From assembly GCA_000398025.1 (NCBI GenBank), contig ASKX01000005.1:1-57636 (forward strand): a stretch of 57,636 nucleotides of DNA, in the 5' to 3' direction. Source of the DNA: Candidatus Paceibacter normanii SCGC AAA255-P19. GTDB lineage: Bacteria; Patescibacteriota; Minisyncoccia; Minisyncoccales; Paceibacteraceae. The position numbers were made by a program, and so were the translations under genes. The notes beneath the pieces are model-generated. The model saw only the letters and a program-made list of their open reading frames with translations, did not search any database and was not told where the DNA came from. Positions 31,340 through 39,348 of the stretch are shown piece by piece. Position 1 is the stretch's first letter; each line of letters opens with the position of its first letter.

Positions 31340-32304
31340 TTTTCTCTTTGTTTTTTTTCTTCCAAAGGAATATTGTCCGGCATTTCAAGGGCAGCTGTTC
31401 CTGGTCGAGGAGAATATTTGGCAATATAGGCGATATTAAATTTGATTTCTTTGAACAACTTAACTGTATTTTCAAACTGTTCTTTGGTTTCGCCAGGGAA
31501 CCCGACAATCACATCAGTTGATAGATTAATATTGGGGATTTTCTGGCGAATCTTTTTAACTAAATTTTTATATTGTTCTATGGTATAAGGTCTTCGCATC
31601 TTTTTCAAAATTTCATTGTCTCCTGATTGAACTGGTAAATTGAGAAACTTGGCAATTTTTTCAGAGCTAGCCATTACTTCAATTAATTCATCAGAAAAAT
31701 TCTTAGGATTGGGAGAGGTAAATCTGATTTGAAAACCACCCGGAACGTCATTAACCATTTTTAAGAGCTTTGGAAAATTAATAGAAGCATCACCGGGAGA
31801 AGTGTAATCGTTAACATTCTGGCCCAAAAGCCAAATTTCTTTAAAGCCTTTATTTACTACATCTTTTACTTCTTTTAAAATTTCTTGATGCTCTTTACAG
31901 ACTAAAGGGCCTCGGGTGAAGGGAACTACGCAGTAAGTACAAAAATTATTACAACCATTAGAAATGGGAACATAAGCTACTAATTTATTTTGACGTTTAG
32001 GCTGATATTTCAGTAAATCTTTGAATTTTATAATTTGATCAAATCCCTTAGCGAATTTTGGCCGATCTTTTTTTAGGATGCAACCAGTTAAAATAGTTTT
32101 GGCTTTTAACTCTTTGAATTTAGGAATTAACCCATAAACTCGGTCAACTGCCGATTGTCTAACCGAGCACATATTAACCACAATTAAATCGGCCTCATTA
32201 ATTTTGGAAGTTAGTTTATATCCTTTCTCTTCTAAAATTGAAGCGATTCTCTCCGAATCGCTTTTGTTCATCTGACAGCCGAAGGTAATAATGTAATACT
32301 TCAT
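31312..32304 (-). CDS. miaB: MiaB-type tRNA methylthiotransferase lacking a TRAM domain
   Basis: Adds the methylthio group at C2 of i6A37. The 330 residues contain the N-terminal UPF0004 domain with Cys in FGCQMN, VNMCSVR and LTGCI, and the radical SAM motif CNNFCTYC near residue 115, then GQNVNDY and STDVIVGFPGET. The usual TRAM domain (last about 70 residues) is absent; the frame ends where miaA begins. Degenerate copies of its first codons lie upstream. Confidence 0.93.
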   Translation of the reverse strand: MKYYIITFGCQMNKSDSERIASILEEKGYKLTSKINEADLIVVNMCSVRQSAVDRVYGLIPKFKELKAKTILTGCILKKDRPKFAKGFDQIIKFKDLLKYQPKRQNKLVAYVPISNGCNNFCTYCVVPFTRGPLVCKEHQEILKEVKDVVNKGFKEIWLLGQNVNDYTSPGDASINFPKLLKMVNDVPGGFQIRFTSPNPKNFSDELIEVMASSEKIAKFLNLPVQSGDNEILKKMRRPYTIEQYKNLVKKIRQKIPNINLSTDVIVGFPGETKEQFENTVKLFKEIKFNIAYIAKYSPRPGTAALEMPDNIPLEEKKQREKCLENLLSS

Positions 32305-32445
32305 TGAGCTCCTGAAGGCTGAAAATGAGGCTCACCTCATTGCACAACCGAAAGTAATGATATGGTAATTCATTAGTTTGAAGGTTGAAAGATGAGGTTT
32401 ACTTTCATCGCACAACCGAAAGTAACAATAAAATAACGCATATTG
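32305..32445 (-). repeat. Two degenerate tandem copies of the miaB start with hairpins
   Basis: Reading leftward, ATG plus about eleven codons of miaB occurs at 32441 (MRYFIVTFGCAM), at 32373 (MNYHIITFGCAM) and as the real gene at 32304 (MKYYIITFGCQM), a unit of 68-69 bases. Each extra copy is followed by a family hairpin (GCGATGA...TCATC and GCAATGAGG-tga-CCTCATT) and a CTTCA tail, then stops. Initiation at the extra starts would give only short peptides. Confidence 0.9.
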
Positions 32446-32451
32446 AACTGT

Positions 32452-33582
32452 TTACTCTGTTTTCTTAGATTCTAATTTCGGCGCCTCTTTTATTTGTATT
32501 TGTTGTTCTTTTTGTTCGTCTTCTTTGCATTCTCCCTTATAGGCAATTTTTATTCCGGCCAATTGAGCAAAACAAGAATTAGAATAGGTTTTACCATCTG
32601 TTCCACAAACCGGATCCCACAAGGTAATGCAAACTCCTGGTCCTTGTGCCTTAATCTTTTCTAAAATTTTGTCTTTAGATTGAATAACCCTTTTCTTTAG
32701 CGTTGGAGCTTCTATTTTTCCTTTCAGCTCTTCTAAGATTTCCATTTGTTTTTCTTTTTCTCCGGCAATTATCTCGGTGTAGGCCTGAAACTGCTTTATC
32801 TTTTCAGCCGGTAATGCTTCAACTTTTTCTTTTAATTGAATTAATACGTTGGCGTGAACCCGTCGAACCGCTTCCTTGACTTCTTCGGGCGCTTTTTCCT
32901 CAAGCTCTTTAAGAACCTCTAAATTCTTGAATTCTTTAAACTCGCTTCCTTTAACTTCCTGCAGGTTTTTTTCCAGTCTCTCTTGAATATTCTCTTGACT
33001 TTCTAAACTAGTCATTACTTTACCAAAATTTTCAATATGTATTTCCCGCACTTCTTCTATCTTTTTAGAAATTTCTGCCGGAACTTGAGTTTCTAATTTT
33101 TGCAGGATTCTTTGGTGAAGGGTTTGATTTTGGATGAATTTATCCAAGAATTCTCCGACCCGTTCACTTTCTTCAGCTTTTTCTCTTATTTTTTCGGTAG
33201 CGCTTACTACTTTTTCCATTTCTTCTTGATAGTTTTGGACGGCCTTTTCGATTTTTTCCTGATTTTTGTTTTGCTCAACCATTTCCTTCACCTCTATTAG
33301 TTTCTCATTGGAAAATTTTTTTCTCAGCTCAGCTTTAGCCACCGGATTAAGAGTAAAGAAACTTTGGATTTCTCTGGCCCAATTTTTAAAAACATACAAA
33401 GGGTTATCGGGTAAGATGGTGGGCTTCGCTATTTCTAAATCTTCTGCCTGAACGTTCTCATCCAAATTAATTAATTCGATTATTTCGGCAGATGTTTCTT
33501 CTTGAGCTGAGACCGTAAGGAAAATACCCAGTACCAGAAAACAGAGAAAAGATGTTAGAAAAAATTTAGTTAGTTTAGACAT
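32452..33582 (-). CDS. Secreted DUF5667-type protein with C-terminal Kazal domain
   Basis: 376 residues: signal peptide (FFLTSFLCFLVLGIFLTVSAQ), a DUF5667-like region (KPTILPDNPLYVFKNWAREIQSFFTLNP), long helical Glu/Lys-rich coiled coils (about 90-310), and CITLWDPVCGTDGKTYSNSC...YKGEC near residues 325-360, a Kazal-type protease-inhibitor fold with its Cys spacing. It ends in a charged tail. An extracellular role in protecting the cell or in host contact is possible. The start lies just after a hairpin element. Confidence 0.85.
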   Translation of the reverse strand: MSKLTKFFLTSFLCFLVLGIFLTVSAQEETSAEIIELINLDENVQAEDLEIAKPTILPDNPLYVFKNWAREIQSFFTLNPVAKAELRKKFSNEKLIEVKEMVEQNKNQEKIEKAVQNYQEEMEKVVSATEKIREKAEESERVGEFLDKFIQNQTLHQRILQKLETQVPAEISKKIEEVREIHIENFGKVMTSLESQENIQERLEKNLQEVKGSEFKEFKNLEVLKELEEKAPEEVKEAVRRVHANVLIQLKEKVEALPAEKIKQFQAYTEIIAGEKEKQMEILEELKGKIEAPTLKKRVIQSKDKILEKIKAQGPGVCITLWDPVCGTDGKTYSNSCFAQLAGIKIAYKGECKEDEQKEQQIQIKEAPKLESKKTE

Positions 33583-33602
33583 CGAAATAAATTGAAAATT
33601 TA

Positions 33603-33635
33603 TCGAAGATGGAGATGAATCAAAGATTCATCGAC
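33603..33635. repeat. Hairpin element at the SIMPL-protein stop
   Basis: GAAGATGGA then GATGAATC-aaa-GATTCATC-GAC. In reverse reading its CGATGA provides the stop codon of the SIMPL gene. Confidence 0.85.
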
Positions 33636-34284
33636 TACATTTTTTTAAAAATTTATTAATTTTCATAATTCCAAGATCTTTATTTTTTGACCTTACTCTT
33701 ACCGATTTGGCTTTCTTGATTGCTTCTTTTCTGGCTTGTTTTTTAAATTCGTCTTCTTTGTCAATAGTAAACTGCAAATCTCCCACTTGATTGGCTCCAG
33801 CATCAGTCGCTCCTTGAATAATGCTTCCAATATCATGCATATCTCTAATTTTTACTTCTAGAGATTGTCTTATTTCATACCCCACTAACACTCTTTTCCC
33901 GGGTGGATAAGGATAGATTTCGGTCTCGACTTTTCGATATTCATAGCGAGGGTAAATGTTAAAACTGGTAGTTTTTATATCTTTACTTTCTGCCCCTTGG
34001 CTTTTAACAAAATCAATTACCGCATTCATCTTCTCGGTATTCTCGTTCATCGCCTCAGCCACAGTTTCAGCTTCAGTGATAACTGAAAAAGTAGTAAGAG
34101 CTAAATCGGGTTTCGCATAAACTTCACCCGTATCAGAAACTGTAATGGTATTTTCCGTTTCAGTAAGCTTGCTTTGAATATCAATTGCTTTTGAAACAAT
34201 TAACACAATCAAAAAAATACAAAGAGATGTTAGAAGGATTCTAAGAGCGCACCTTTCTTTTTCTTTTAGATTACATTCAATCAT
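33628..34284 (-). CDS. SIMPL (DUF541) domain envelope protein, C-terminus altered by a repeat
   Basis: 218 residues with one N-terminal membrane helix (about 13-33) and a SIMPL domain: ENTITVSDTGEVYAKPDLALTTFSV, IKTTSFNIYPRYEY, LVGYEIRQSLEVKIRD. Family members form extracytoplasmic oligomers of poorly known function. The C-terminal part after ARKEAIKKAKS is shortened and reads NKFLKKCSR, with its TGA inside a hairpin element, so the last beta strands may be missing. Confidence 0.85.
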   Translation of the reverse strand: MIECNLKEKERCALRILLTSLCIFLIVLIVSKAIDIQSKLTETENTITVSDTGEVYAKPDLALTTFSVITEAETVAEAMNENTEKMNAVIDFVKSQGAESKDIKTTSFNIYPRYEYRKVETEIYPYPPGKRVLVGYEIRQSLEVKIRDMHDIGSIIQGATDAGANQVGDLQFTIDKEDEFKKQARKEAIKKAKSVRVRSKNKDLGIMKINKFLKKCSR

Positions 34285-34331
34285 TTCATTAAATTGTTTT
34301 TTTGTTTAATTTTACCGACCTTTATGTATAG

Positions 34332-34826
34332 TTAGAATTCTTTAACTGCTTTAATGTTGTGTTTGACGATTAAATCGCCTTGCTTAAAAAAGAAATTGCC
34401 GGTTAATTTTTGACCTGAGAGGACTTTTGGCAGCCAGATACTATCGTCAGGCCACATTTCAGCAAAAGGGATTTCAGCTTCTTTGAACCATTTTGGCGCC
34501 ATTTCTTCAGTTTCCATTGGCTTCCCCTGCCAATTTTTGACCAAAAATATATGAACCTGCCAACTTTTCTTATCATCTTCAGGCAAATAAGGATAAAGGA
34601 AATTGAAAACAGCCACTTTTTCCATTTCTTTAGTTTTAACACCTAATTCTTCTTCTGTTTCTCTAGTGGCCGTGTCTTCGATTGTTTTATCTCCTTTTTC
34701 GGGATTAAACTTACCACCAACTCCATTCCATCTGTTAACTCCAAATCCCCTTTTTTTCATTGCCAAAAGCAACTCTTTTTCTTCTCCATTTTCTTTTATT
34801 AGCAAGCATAGGGTTGATTGTTTCAT
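34332..34826 (-). CDS. NUDIX hydrolase, 8-oxo-dGTPase (MTH1-like)
   Basis: 164 residues. The NUDIX box reads GGKFNPEKGDKTIEDTATRE-TEEELGV, with the longer glycine loop and FLVKNWQGKPMETEEMAPKWF typical of MTH1/MutT-like oxidised-purine hydrolases. It would remove damaged nucleotides. The start overlaps the stop of the HD gene (4 bases), so the two form a pair. Confidence 0.87.
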   Translation of the reverse strand: MKQSTLCLLIKENGEEKELLLAMKKRGFGVNRWNGVGGKFNPEKGDKTIEDTATRETEEELGVKTKEMEKVAVFNFLYPYLPEDDKKSWQVHIFLVKNWQGKPMETEEMAPKWFKEAEIPFAEMWPDDSIWLPKVLSGQKLTGNFFFKQGDLIVKHNIKAVKEF

Positions 34827-35380
34827 AATCCTAAATCAGCAGAAATTCCTTGCATGGCTTGAAGCCCCATTCTAGTGAAATCTTCTAAGCTCAGATTTAA
34901 TAATTCTTCGCACTTTTGAATAATTTCTCTATTGGCTCCTCTGGCAAAAGCTTTTTCTTTGAAGCGGTTTAAAATATTTTCAGTGGTTAGGTCAACCAAT
35001 TTTTTAGAAGGTAAAACTAAAGCTGCAGCTACAATTAAACCAGTTAAGGGATCAGTGACGAAAAGAGCTTTTTCCATTAAGGTTTCTGGTTTAATTCCGT
35101 GAGCTTCGTTGTGAACTTTTACTGCCTGGCAAATATCTTTATCTACTCCTAAATCTTCCAGCATTTTAGCGCCTAATAAAGAGTGCTGCGATAAATCATC
35201 TTTAACTTTTTCATAATCAATGTCATGCAAAAGGCCAGCTAAAGCCCATTTTTCTTCGTCGCCCTCGCCAAAATGGCGGGCTAGAGCCCGCATTATGGCT
35301 TCCACTGCCAGGCAATGCTTAATCAGATTCTGGTTAGGAAGATTGTCTTTTAATAATTTTAATGCCTCTTCCCTACTCAT
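34823..35380 (-). CDS. HDIG-type HD-domain hydrolase
   Basis: 185 residues. HCLAVEAIMRALARHF, ALAGLLHDIDYEK and SLLGAKMLEDLG, then VKVHNEAHG, provide the H...HD...H/D ligands of a small HDIG hydrolase. The family is common in CPR and Clostridia, with the substrate probably a nucleotide or phosphate ester. A TGGTAAAAT extended -10 lies about 12 bases before the ATG. Confidence 0.87.
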   Translation of the reverse strand: MSREEALKLLKDNLPNQNLIKHCLAVEAIMRALARHFGEGDEEKWALAGLLHDIDYEKVKDDLSQHSLLGAKMLEDLGVDKDICQAVKVHNEAHGIKPETLMEKALFVTDPLTGLIVAAALVLPSKKLVDLTTENILNRFKEKAFARGANREIIQKCEELLNLSLEDFTRMGLQAMQGISADLGL

Positions 35381-35465
35381 ACTTAACTATTTTACCATAT
35401 TTTTACCATTTGAATTACTTTCCGGCCTTTTGATTTATAATTTCTTGCGTTAAGTCGCCGTATTC

Positions 35466-35879
35466 TTAACTATTTAAAATTGCTTTCTTTAAATCGTTGA
35501 GTATTTCTTGATGATTAAAGGCGATTTTTGGGGGAAGGTTTTTCAAGGAAAAATATCTAAATTCGGAGCTCTCTCCGCTAAAATGAATTTTACCCTTACC
35601 TTTTTTAAGTAAATAAACTACAGTAACGGCATGATGCCTGGGATCTTTCTTGAGATTTGAGTAGACTCCAAATAATTTTTTGATTTTTACCGAAACTCCT
35701 AATTCTTCTTTCATCTCTCTTTTTAAGGCATTCTCCACTGTTTCGCCGTATTCAACATGGCCTCCGGGCAATTCCCAGTAGCCACGAAAAGGATAAACGG
35801 CTCTTTTCAACATTAAAACCTTACCACTTTCTAGAATAATACCATCGGTTGTTAAAATTGGACCCTTAAACTCTTTCAT
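35466..35879 (-). CDS. NUDIX hydrolase
   Basis: 137 residues with GGHVEYGETVENALKREMKEELGV, a perfect NUDIX box (GX5EX7REUXEEXGU). FRGYWELPGG and the ADP-ribose-pyrophosphatase-like start (PILTTDGIILESGKVLMLKR) suggest a nucleotide-sugar or NTP pyrophosphohydrolase. Specificity cannot be read from sequence. Confidence 0.88.
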   Translation of the reverse strand: MKEFKGPILTTDGIILESGKVLMLKRAVYPFRGYWELPGGHVEYGETVENALKREMKEELGVSVKIKKLFGVYSNLKKDPRHHAVTVVYLLKKGKGKIHFSGESSEFRYFSLKNLPPKIAFNHQEILNDLKKAILNS

Positions 35880-35888
35880 AAAGAATTA

Positions 35889-35935
35889 TTGGCGAAATCT
35901 AAACTAACACAAATCGCAATCTTCATAATACTTTA
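35889..35935 (-). pseudogene. Stray degenerate copy of the 41474-41908 gene start
   Basis: Reading leftward, ATGAAGATTGCGATTTGTG and following bases code MKIAICVSLDFAN and then stop. The same start with three to four base changes begins the deoxyribosyltransferase-like gene at 41908. Only the start region is copied. Confidence 0.8.
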
Positions 35936-35936
35936 T

Positions 35937-36542
35937 TTATTTTTTTGTTTTTATTACCATTAAAAAGCTATCTCTAAAATTATCTATTTTTTCTTCTTTT
36001 AGTTTGTTTCTCTGCAATAAACTCGGTAGTCCTCCTTCCTGTAAATAACTTCTAAAATTCTCATAATGTTTATTTCCAGCTAGATATTCTACCGTTCTGA
36101 TCAAAAAAGACGACCTTCTTGAAGGTAGAGGAACTTTAAAATCAGCGAAGATTAAAGAGCCATCCTTTTTGACAACCCTTTTCATCTCAGAAATTACTTT
36201 ATCTCTAACTTCTCTTTCCACTTCATGTAATCCCAGAGATATTGAAGCCATATCAAACATAGAATCTTCAAACGGCAGATTTGTCGCATCAGCAATCTGA
36301 AAAGAAGCACTACTCAGTCCATATCTTTTTTGACTTTTCAATGCAATTTCAATCATTCTAGGATTGGAATCAATTCCAGTAGCAATAGCTCCCGCTCGGG
36401 CATAATGGAAAACTTGATCTCCAGTAGCGCAACAAACATCCAACACTTTATCTCCCGTTTTTATTCCAGCAAATTTTACAATACGAACCCTAATATTTTT
36501 TAATAAAGGGTCTATCACATTGGAGTAATTAAAAGGCCACAT
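35937..36542 (-). CDS. Class I SAM-dependent methyltransferase (UbiE-like fold)
   Basis: 201 residues. GDKVLDVCCATGDQVFHYA is motif I, TGIDSNPRMIEIA the acidic loop, DATNLPFEDSMFDMASISLGLHEV motif II/III. The layout is that of UbiE/COQ5-like small-molecule methylases, but no quinone pathway is visible here, so the substrate is open. It carries no membrane segment. Confidence 0.87.
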   Translation of the reverse strand: MWPFNYSNVIDPLLKNIRVRIVKFAGIKTGDKVLDVCCATGDQVFHYARAGAIATGIDSNPRMIEIALKSQKRYGLSSASFQIADATNLPFEDSMFDMASISLGLHEVEREVRDKVISEMKRVVKKDGSLIFADFKVPLPSRRSSFLIRTVEYLAGNKHYENFRSYLQEGGLPSLLQRNKLKEEKIDNFRDSFLMVIKTKK

Positions 36543-36562
36543 AAAATAATTCTACGTTTGTG

Positions 36563-37084
36563 TTAAATGTTTAATTTTTGATAATTGTATTTATTTAAAA
36601 ACGGTTCTATGTCTGAGTATTTCTTCCCGGCTAAGAATCCGCCGGCAACAAATTCTTCCTGAGTGACATCTGTCAAACAAAATTCAGGCATTACAAAATT
36701 TCTCTTTTCTTCAGTTGAATTGAATTCAAAATCTACCAAAGCTAATCCTTCTAAATTATCCAAAAAAATATCTATTTCGGCTGTAAAATTATCTACAGGG
36801 TAGTAGTAGCGAATTTTTCTCGATCTTTTGCCAGAGAGAGCAGATAACTCTGCAAATTCTTTTTCTGATAAAGAAATGGTTTGCTCTTTTTGTTCTGAAG
36901 AATCGTTATTCTTTATTGGCGATTTTTTGGTCATTTCAAATACGTTTCCTCTCTTTCGGATTCTTAAAATCGGATGAGGAACTGCTTGCGGAATATAAAT
37001 ATCCAAGATTTCAATGGATTTACATCTTTCCAAACCCTCTGGTTTTTCTTTTAACAAAAATGTTCGCTCTAATTCTATTTCCAT
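36563..37084 (-). CDS. CYTH-domain protein
   Basis: 173 residues starting MEIELERTFLL, the ExExR/K signature of the CYTH (triphosphate tunnel) fold. ILRIRKRGNVFEMTKKSP and AEIDIFLDNLEGLALVDFEF supply the basic and acidic tunnel residues. Family members act on triphosphates (thiamine triphosphatase, tripolyphosphatase, class IV adenylyl cyclase). Which one applies is unknown. Confidence 0.87.
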   Translation of the reverse strand: MEIELERTFLLKEKPEGLERCKSIEILDIYIPQAVPHPILRIRKRGNVFEMTKKSPIKNNDSSEQKEQTISLSEKEFAELSALSGKRSRKIRYYYPVDNFTAEIDIFLDNLEGLALVDFEFNSTEEKRNFVMPEFCLTDVTQEEFVAGGFLAGKKYSDIEPFLNKYNYQKLNI

Positions 37085-37173
37085 ATTCTCATCCTATCAA
37101 AAAATCGCCCCTTTAACTATATTCCAATCATTGATTGCATTTTTCTCAGTTTTTTATTACAATTGTTATATTT

Positions 37174-37914
37174 ATGCAAACCATTTTACAGGTAGACAAC
37201 CTCACTAAACAATTTAATGGCTTCACGGCTGTAAACCGTGTCTCTTTTGAGGTGCGTGCCGGTGAGATTGTAGGCTTGCTTGGGCCAAACGGTGCTGGAA
37301 AAACCACAATTATCCAAATGTTGCTCACGCTTCTCTCTCCTACAGAAGGAAGCATTGAAGTTTTCGGTAAAAACCTAGAACACCACAGAGAGGAACTACT
37401 TTCGCAGATGAATTTTGCCGCCCCCTACTCTACTCTTCCCTACAACCTTACTCCGAAAGAGAACCTTACCGTATTTTCATTTCTGTACGGAGTTAGCAAC
37501 CAAGAGAAAAAAGCGGAGTTCCTTCTCCGAGAGTTCAATCTTACTGCCCTAACCAATGAAAAAACAGGACGGCTCTCCTCGGGAGAACAAATGCGCCTTG
37601 TTTTAGCTAAGGCATTCGTAAACAATCCCAAGCTTCTTTTGCTCGATGAACCCACCACTTCCATTGATCCCGCCATTGCCCGAGAGCTCCGCTCTAAAAT
37701 CCACAAGTTTATGCGACAGAACGGAGGCGCTATTCTTTGGACTTCTCATAATATGCGAGAAATAGAAACGATGTCAGACCGAATTATTTTTCTTTCCCGA
37801 GGAAAAATCGTAGCAGATGATACCCCTCAAAACCTTAAGAAGCGATTCCAGGAGGAAGACCTGGAGGAAATCTTTATTAATATTGCCCGGGGATCACTTA
37901 ACAAATCCACATGA
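37174..37914 (+). CDS. ABC transporter ATP-binding protein
   Basis: 246 residues with Walker A GPNGAGKTT, signature LSSGEQMRLVLAKAF (LSSGE in place of LSGGQ), Walker B LLLLDEPTTSIDP, and the switch His in LWTSHNM. The start is placed at ATGCAAACC because upstream codons lack similarity. It overlaps the permease gene (ATGA). Base and codon use look less AT-biased than in neighbouring leftward genes, which suggests transfer. Likely half of an ABC-2 exporter. Confidence 0.92.
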   Translation: MQTILQVDNLTKQFNGFTAVNRVSFEVRAGEIVGLLGPNGAGKTTIIQMLLTLLSPTEGSIEVFGKNLEHHREELLSQMNFAAPYSTLPYNLTPKENLTVFSFLYGVSNQEKKAEFLLREFNLTALTNEKTGRLSSGEQMRLVLAKAFVNNPKLLLLDEPTTSIDPAIARELRSKIHKFMRQNGGAILWTSHNMREIETMSDRIIFLSRGKIVADDTPQNLKKRFQEEDLEEIFINIARGSLNKST

Positions 37915-38711
37915 ACGTTCTACACGTATTCGGAGTATTTTACCGAAACATAATTCTTATCAGACGAAGCATACCAAAACTCTTCGGGCTTTTCGGATTT
38001 ATCACCTTCGAGCTGTTCCTTTGGGGATTTGTTACGCTATGGCTCCGGAATCTCGCCCCGCAAGACGAGAAGCTCAATTTTATTCTACTTATTCTTAGCG
38101 GACTCATCTTCTGGCATTTGTTTATTCGGTCGCAGCAATCCTTCAGTATTTCTTTCCTAGAGGACGTGTGGTCACGGAATATCATCAATCTCTTTGCAGC
38201 CCCCGTAAAACTAAGCGAACTCGTTGCGGGATTTGCCTTAATAAGCATCGTGCAGGGCCTGCTTGCTTTCTTCTATATCTCGACAGTAGCTTTTTTTATC
38301 TATGCCCTCAATATCTGGAGTTTAGGATTGTACATTATTCCTTTCTTTATGAACGTTCTTATCTTCGGATGGGCTCTCGGGTTAGTAACAATCGGGCTCA
38401 TTATCCGCTTGGGACCCTCAGCAGATATTCTTGCCTTTTTCATTCCCTTTCTTCTTTTGCCTTTCTCTGCGGTGTATTATCCTATAACCGTATTTCCTCC
38501 CTTTCTCCAAAAACTAACACTCATTCTTCCTACGAGGCATCTGTTTGAGGGTATGCGTACTGTAATAACCGAAGGAATAATCCCCATAGACAGTCTGTTC
38601 TGGGCGAGCGCCCTGAACTTGGTATACCTTTTCCTCGGGTTCCTGTTTTTCTATTGGATGCTTCGCACCGCACGGAAGAAAGGCTACATTTCCCGTTTAA
38701 CCCACGACTAA
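37911..38711 (+). CDS. ABC-2 type transporter permease
   Basis: 266 residues with about six membrane helices and the ABC-2 pattern, including FLLLPFSAVYYPITVFPPFLQKLTLILPTRHLFEGMR, a typical penultimate segment. It works with the ATPase that overlaps it by 4 bases, exporting a lipid-linked sugar, drug or peptide; the cargo is unknown. Its 3-prime end overlaps the convergent glycosylase gene by 15 bases. Confidence 0.9.
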   Translation: MNVLHVFGVFYRNIILIRRSIPKLFGLFGFITFELFLWGFVTLWLRNLAPQDEKLNFILLILSGLIFWHLFIRSQQSFSISFLEDVWSRNIINLFAAPVKLSELVAGFALISIVQGLLAFFYISTVAFFIYALNIWSLGLYIIPFFMNVLIFGWALGLVTIGLIIRLGPSADILAFFIPFLLLPFSAVYYPITVFPPFLQKLTLILPTRHLFEGMRTVITEGIIPIDSLFWASALNLVYLFLGFLFFYWMLRTARKKGYISRLTHD

Positions 38712-39332
38712 ATCCCAACTAGTGCCTTTACCTTCTAAAACTATCATCGCATGGAAATCCTGATAAACTTTAACATCTTTGGGTAGACTTTTTTCAAACA
38801 AATATTGGAGATGTTCATAAGAAAGTTTATCGCTCAAATTGTGTTTTTTTACGAAGCGACGGGTATATTCATCAATTACAAAGACTGGCTTGTAGCCGGC
38901 ATAAAGAAGAATGGAATCAGCTGTTTCTGGTCCAATGCCAGGAAGTTCAAGAAGCTGCTCCCGGCAAGTTTTCAAACTTTGCTTAAAGAACCTCTCTAAA
39001 GATTTGTGATTTTCGATGATGAATTTACAAAGTCGAAAAAGCCGCTGAGCTTTTTGTTTGTAAAAACCCGATGGCCGAATCGGGTTTTCTAATAATTTTA
39101 TATTCTTTCTACCAGCTTGATAAATCCCCTTAATTGATAAAGCTTTCATCCCTCTAAGATTTTTCAAGGCCATTTCTACATTTTTCCAGCTCGTCCTTTG
39201 GGTCAAAATTGCTCCAATAACAATTTCTTCTTTTTCTTGCCAAGTCTTTTTTCTTTTGCACCACTTCGCCCAAAAATCTCTCGGCCTTCCGTATTTTTTC
39301 GAAAGAGAAAGATATAACCGATAAATCTTCAT
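38697..39332 (-). CDS. HhH-GPD DNA glycosylase, MagIII/endonuclease III-like
   Basis: 211 residues. LELPGIGPETADSILLYAGYKPVFVIDEYTRR is the helix-hairpin-helix plus catalytic Asp. The Lys used by endonuclease III for lyase activity is Glu here (GPETAD), and the C-terminal 4Fe-4S Cys set is absent. Both traits match monofunctional 3-methyladenine glycosylases of the MagIII type. Probably excises damaged bases. Confidence 0.87.
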   Translation of the reverse strand: MKIYRLYLSLSKKYGRPRDFWAKWCKRKKTWQEKEEIVIGAILTQRTSWKNVEMALKNLRGMKALSIKGIYQAGRKNIKLLENPIRPSGFYKQKAQRLFRLCKFIIENHKSLERFFKQSLKTCREQLLELPGIGPETADSILLYAGYKPVFVIDEYTRRFVKKHNLSDKLSYEHLQYLFEKSLPKDVKVYQDFHAMIVLEGKGTSWDLVVG

Positions 39333-39348
39333 ATCAACTTCGTCTAGA

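Noticed and set aside
32305..32445. Functional small genes at the extra miaB starts
   Set aside because: Frames end after 13-22 codons within hairpins; they are best read as degenerate copies.
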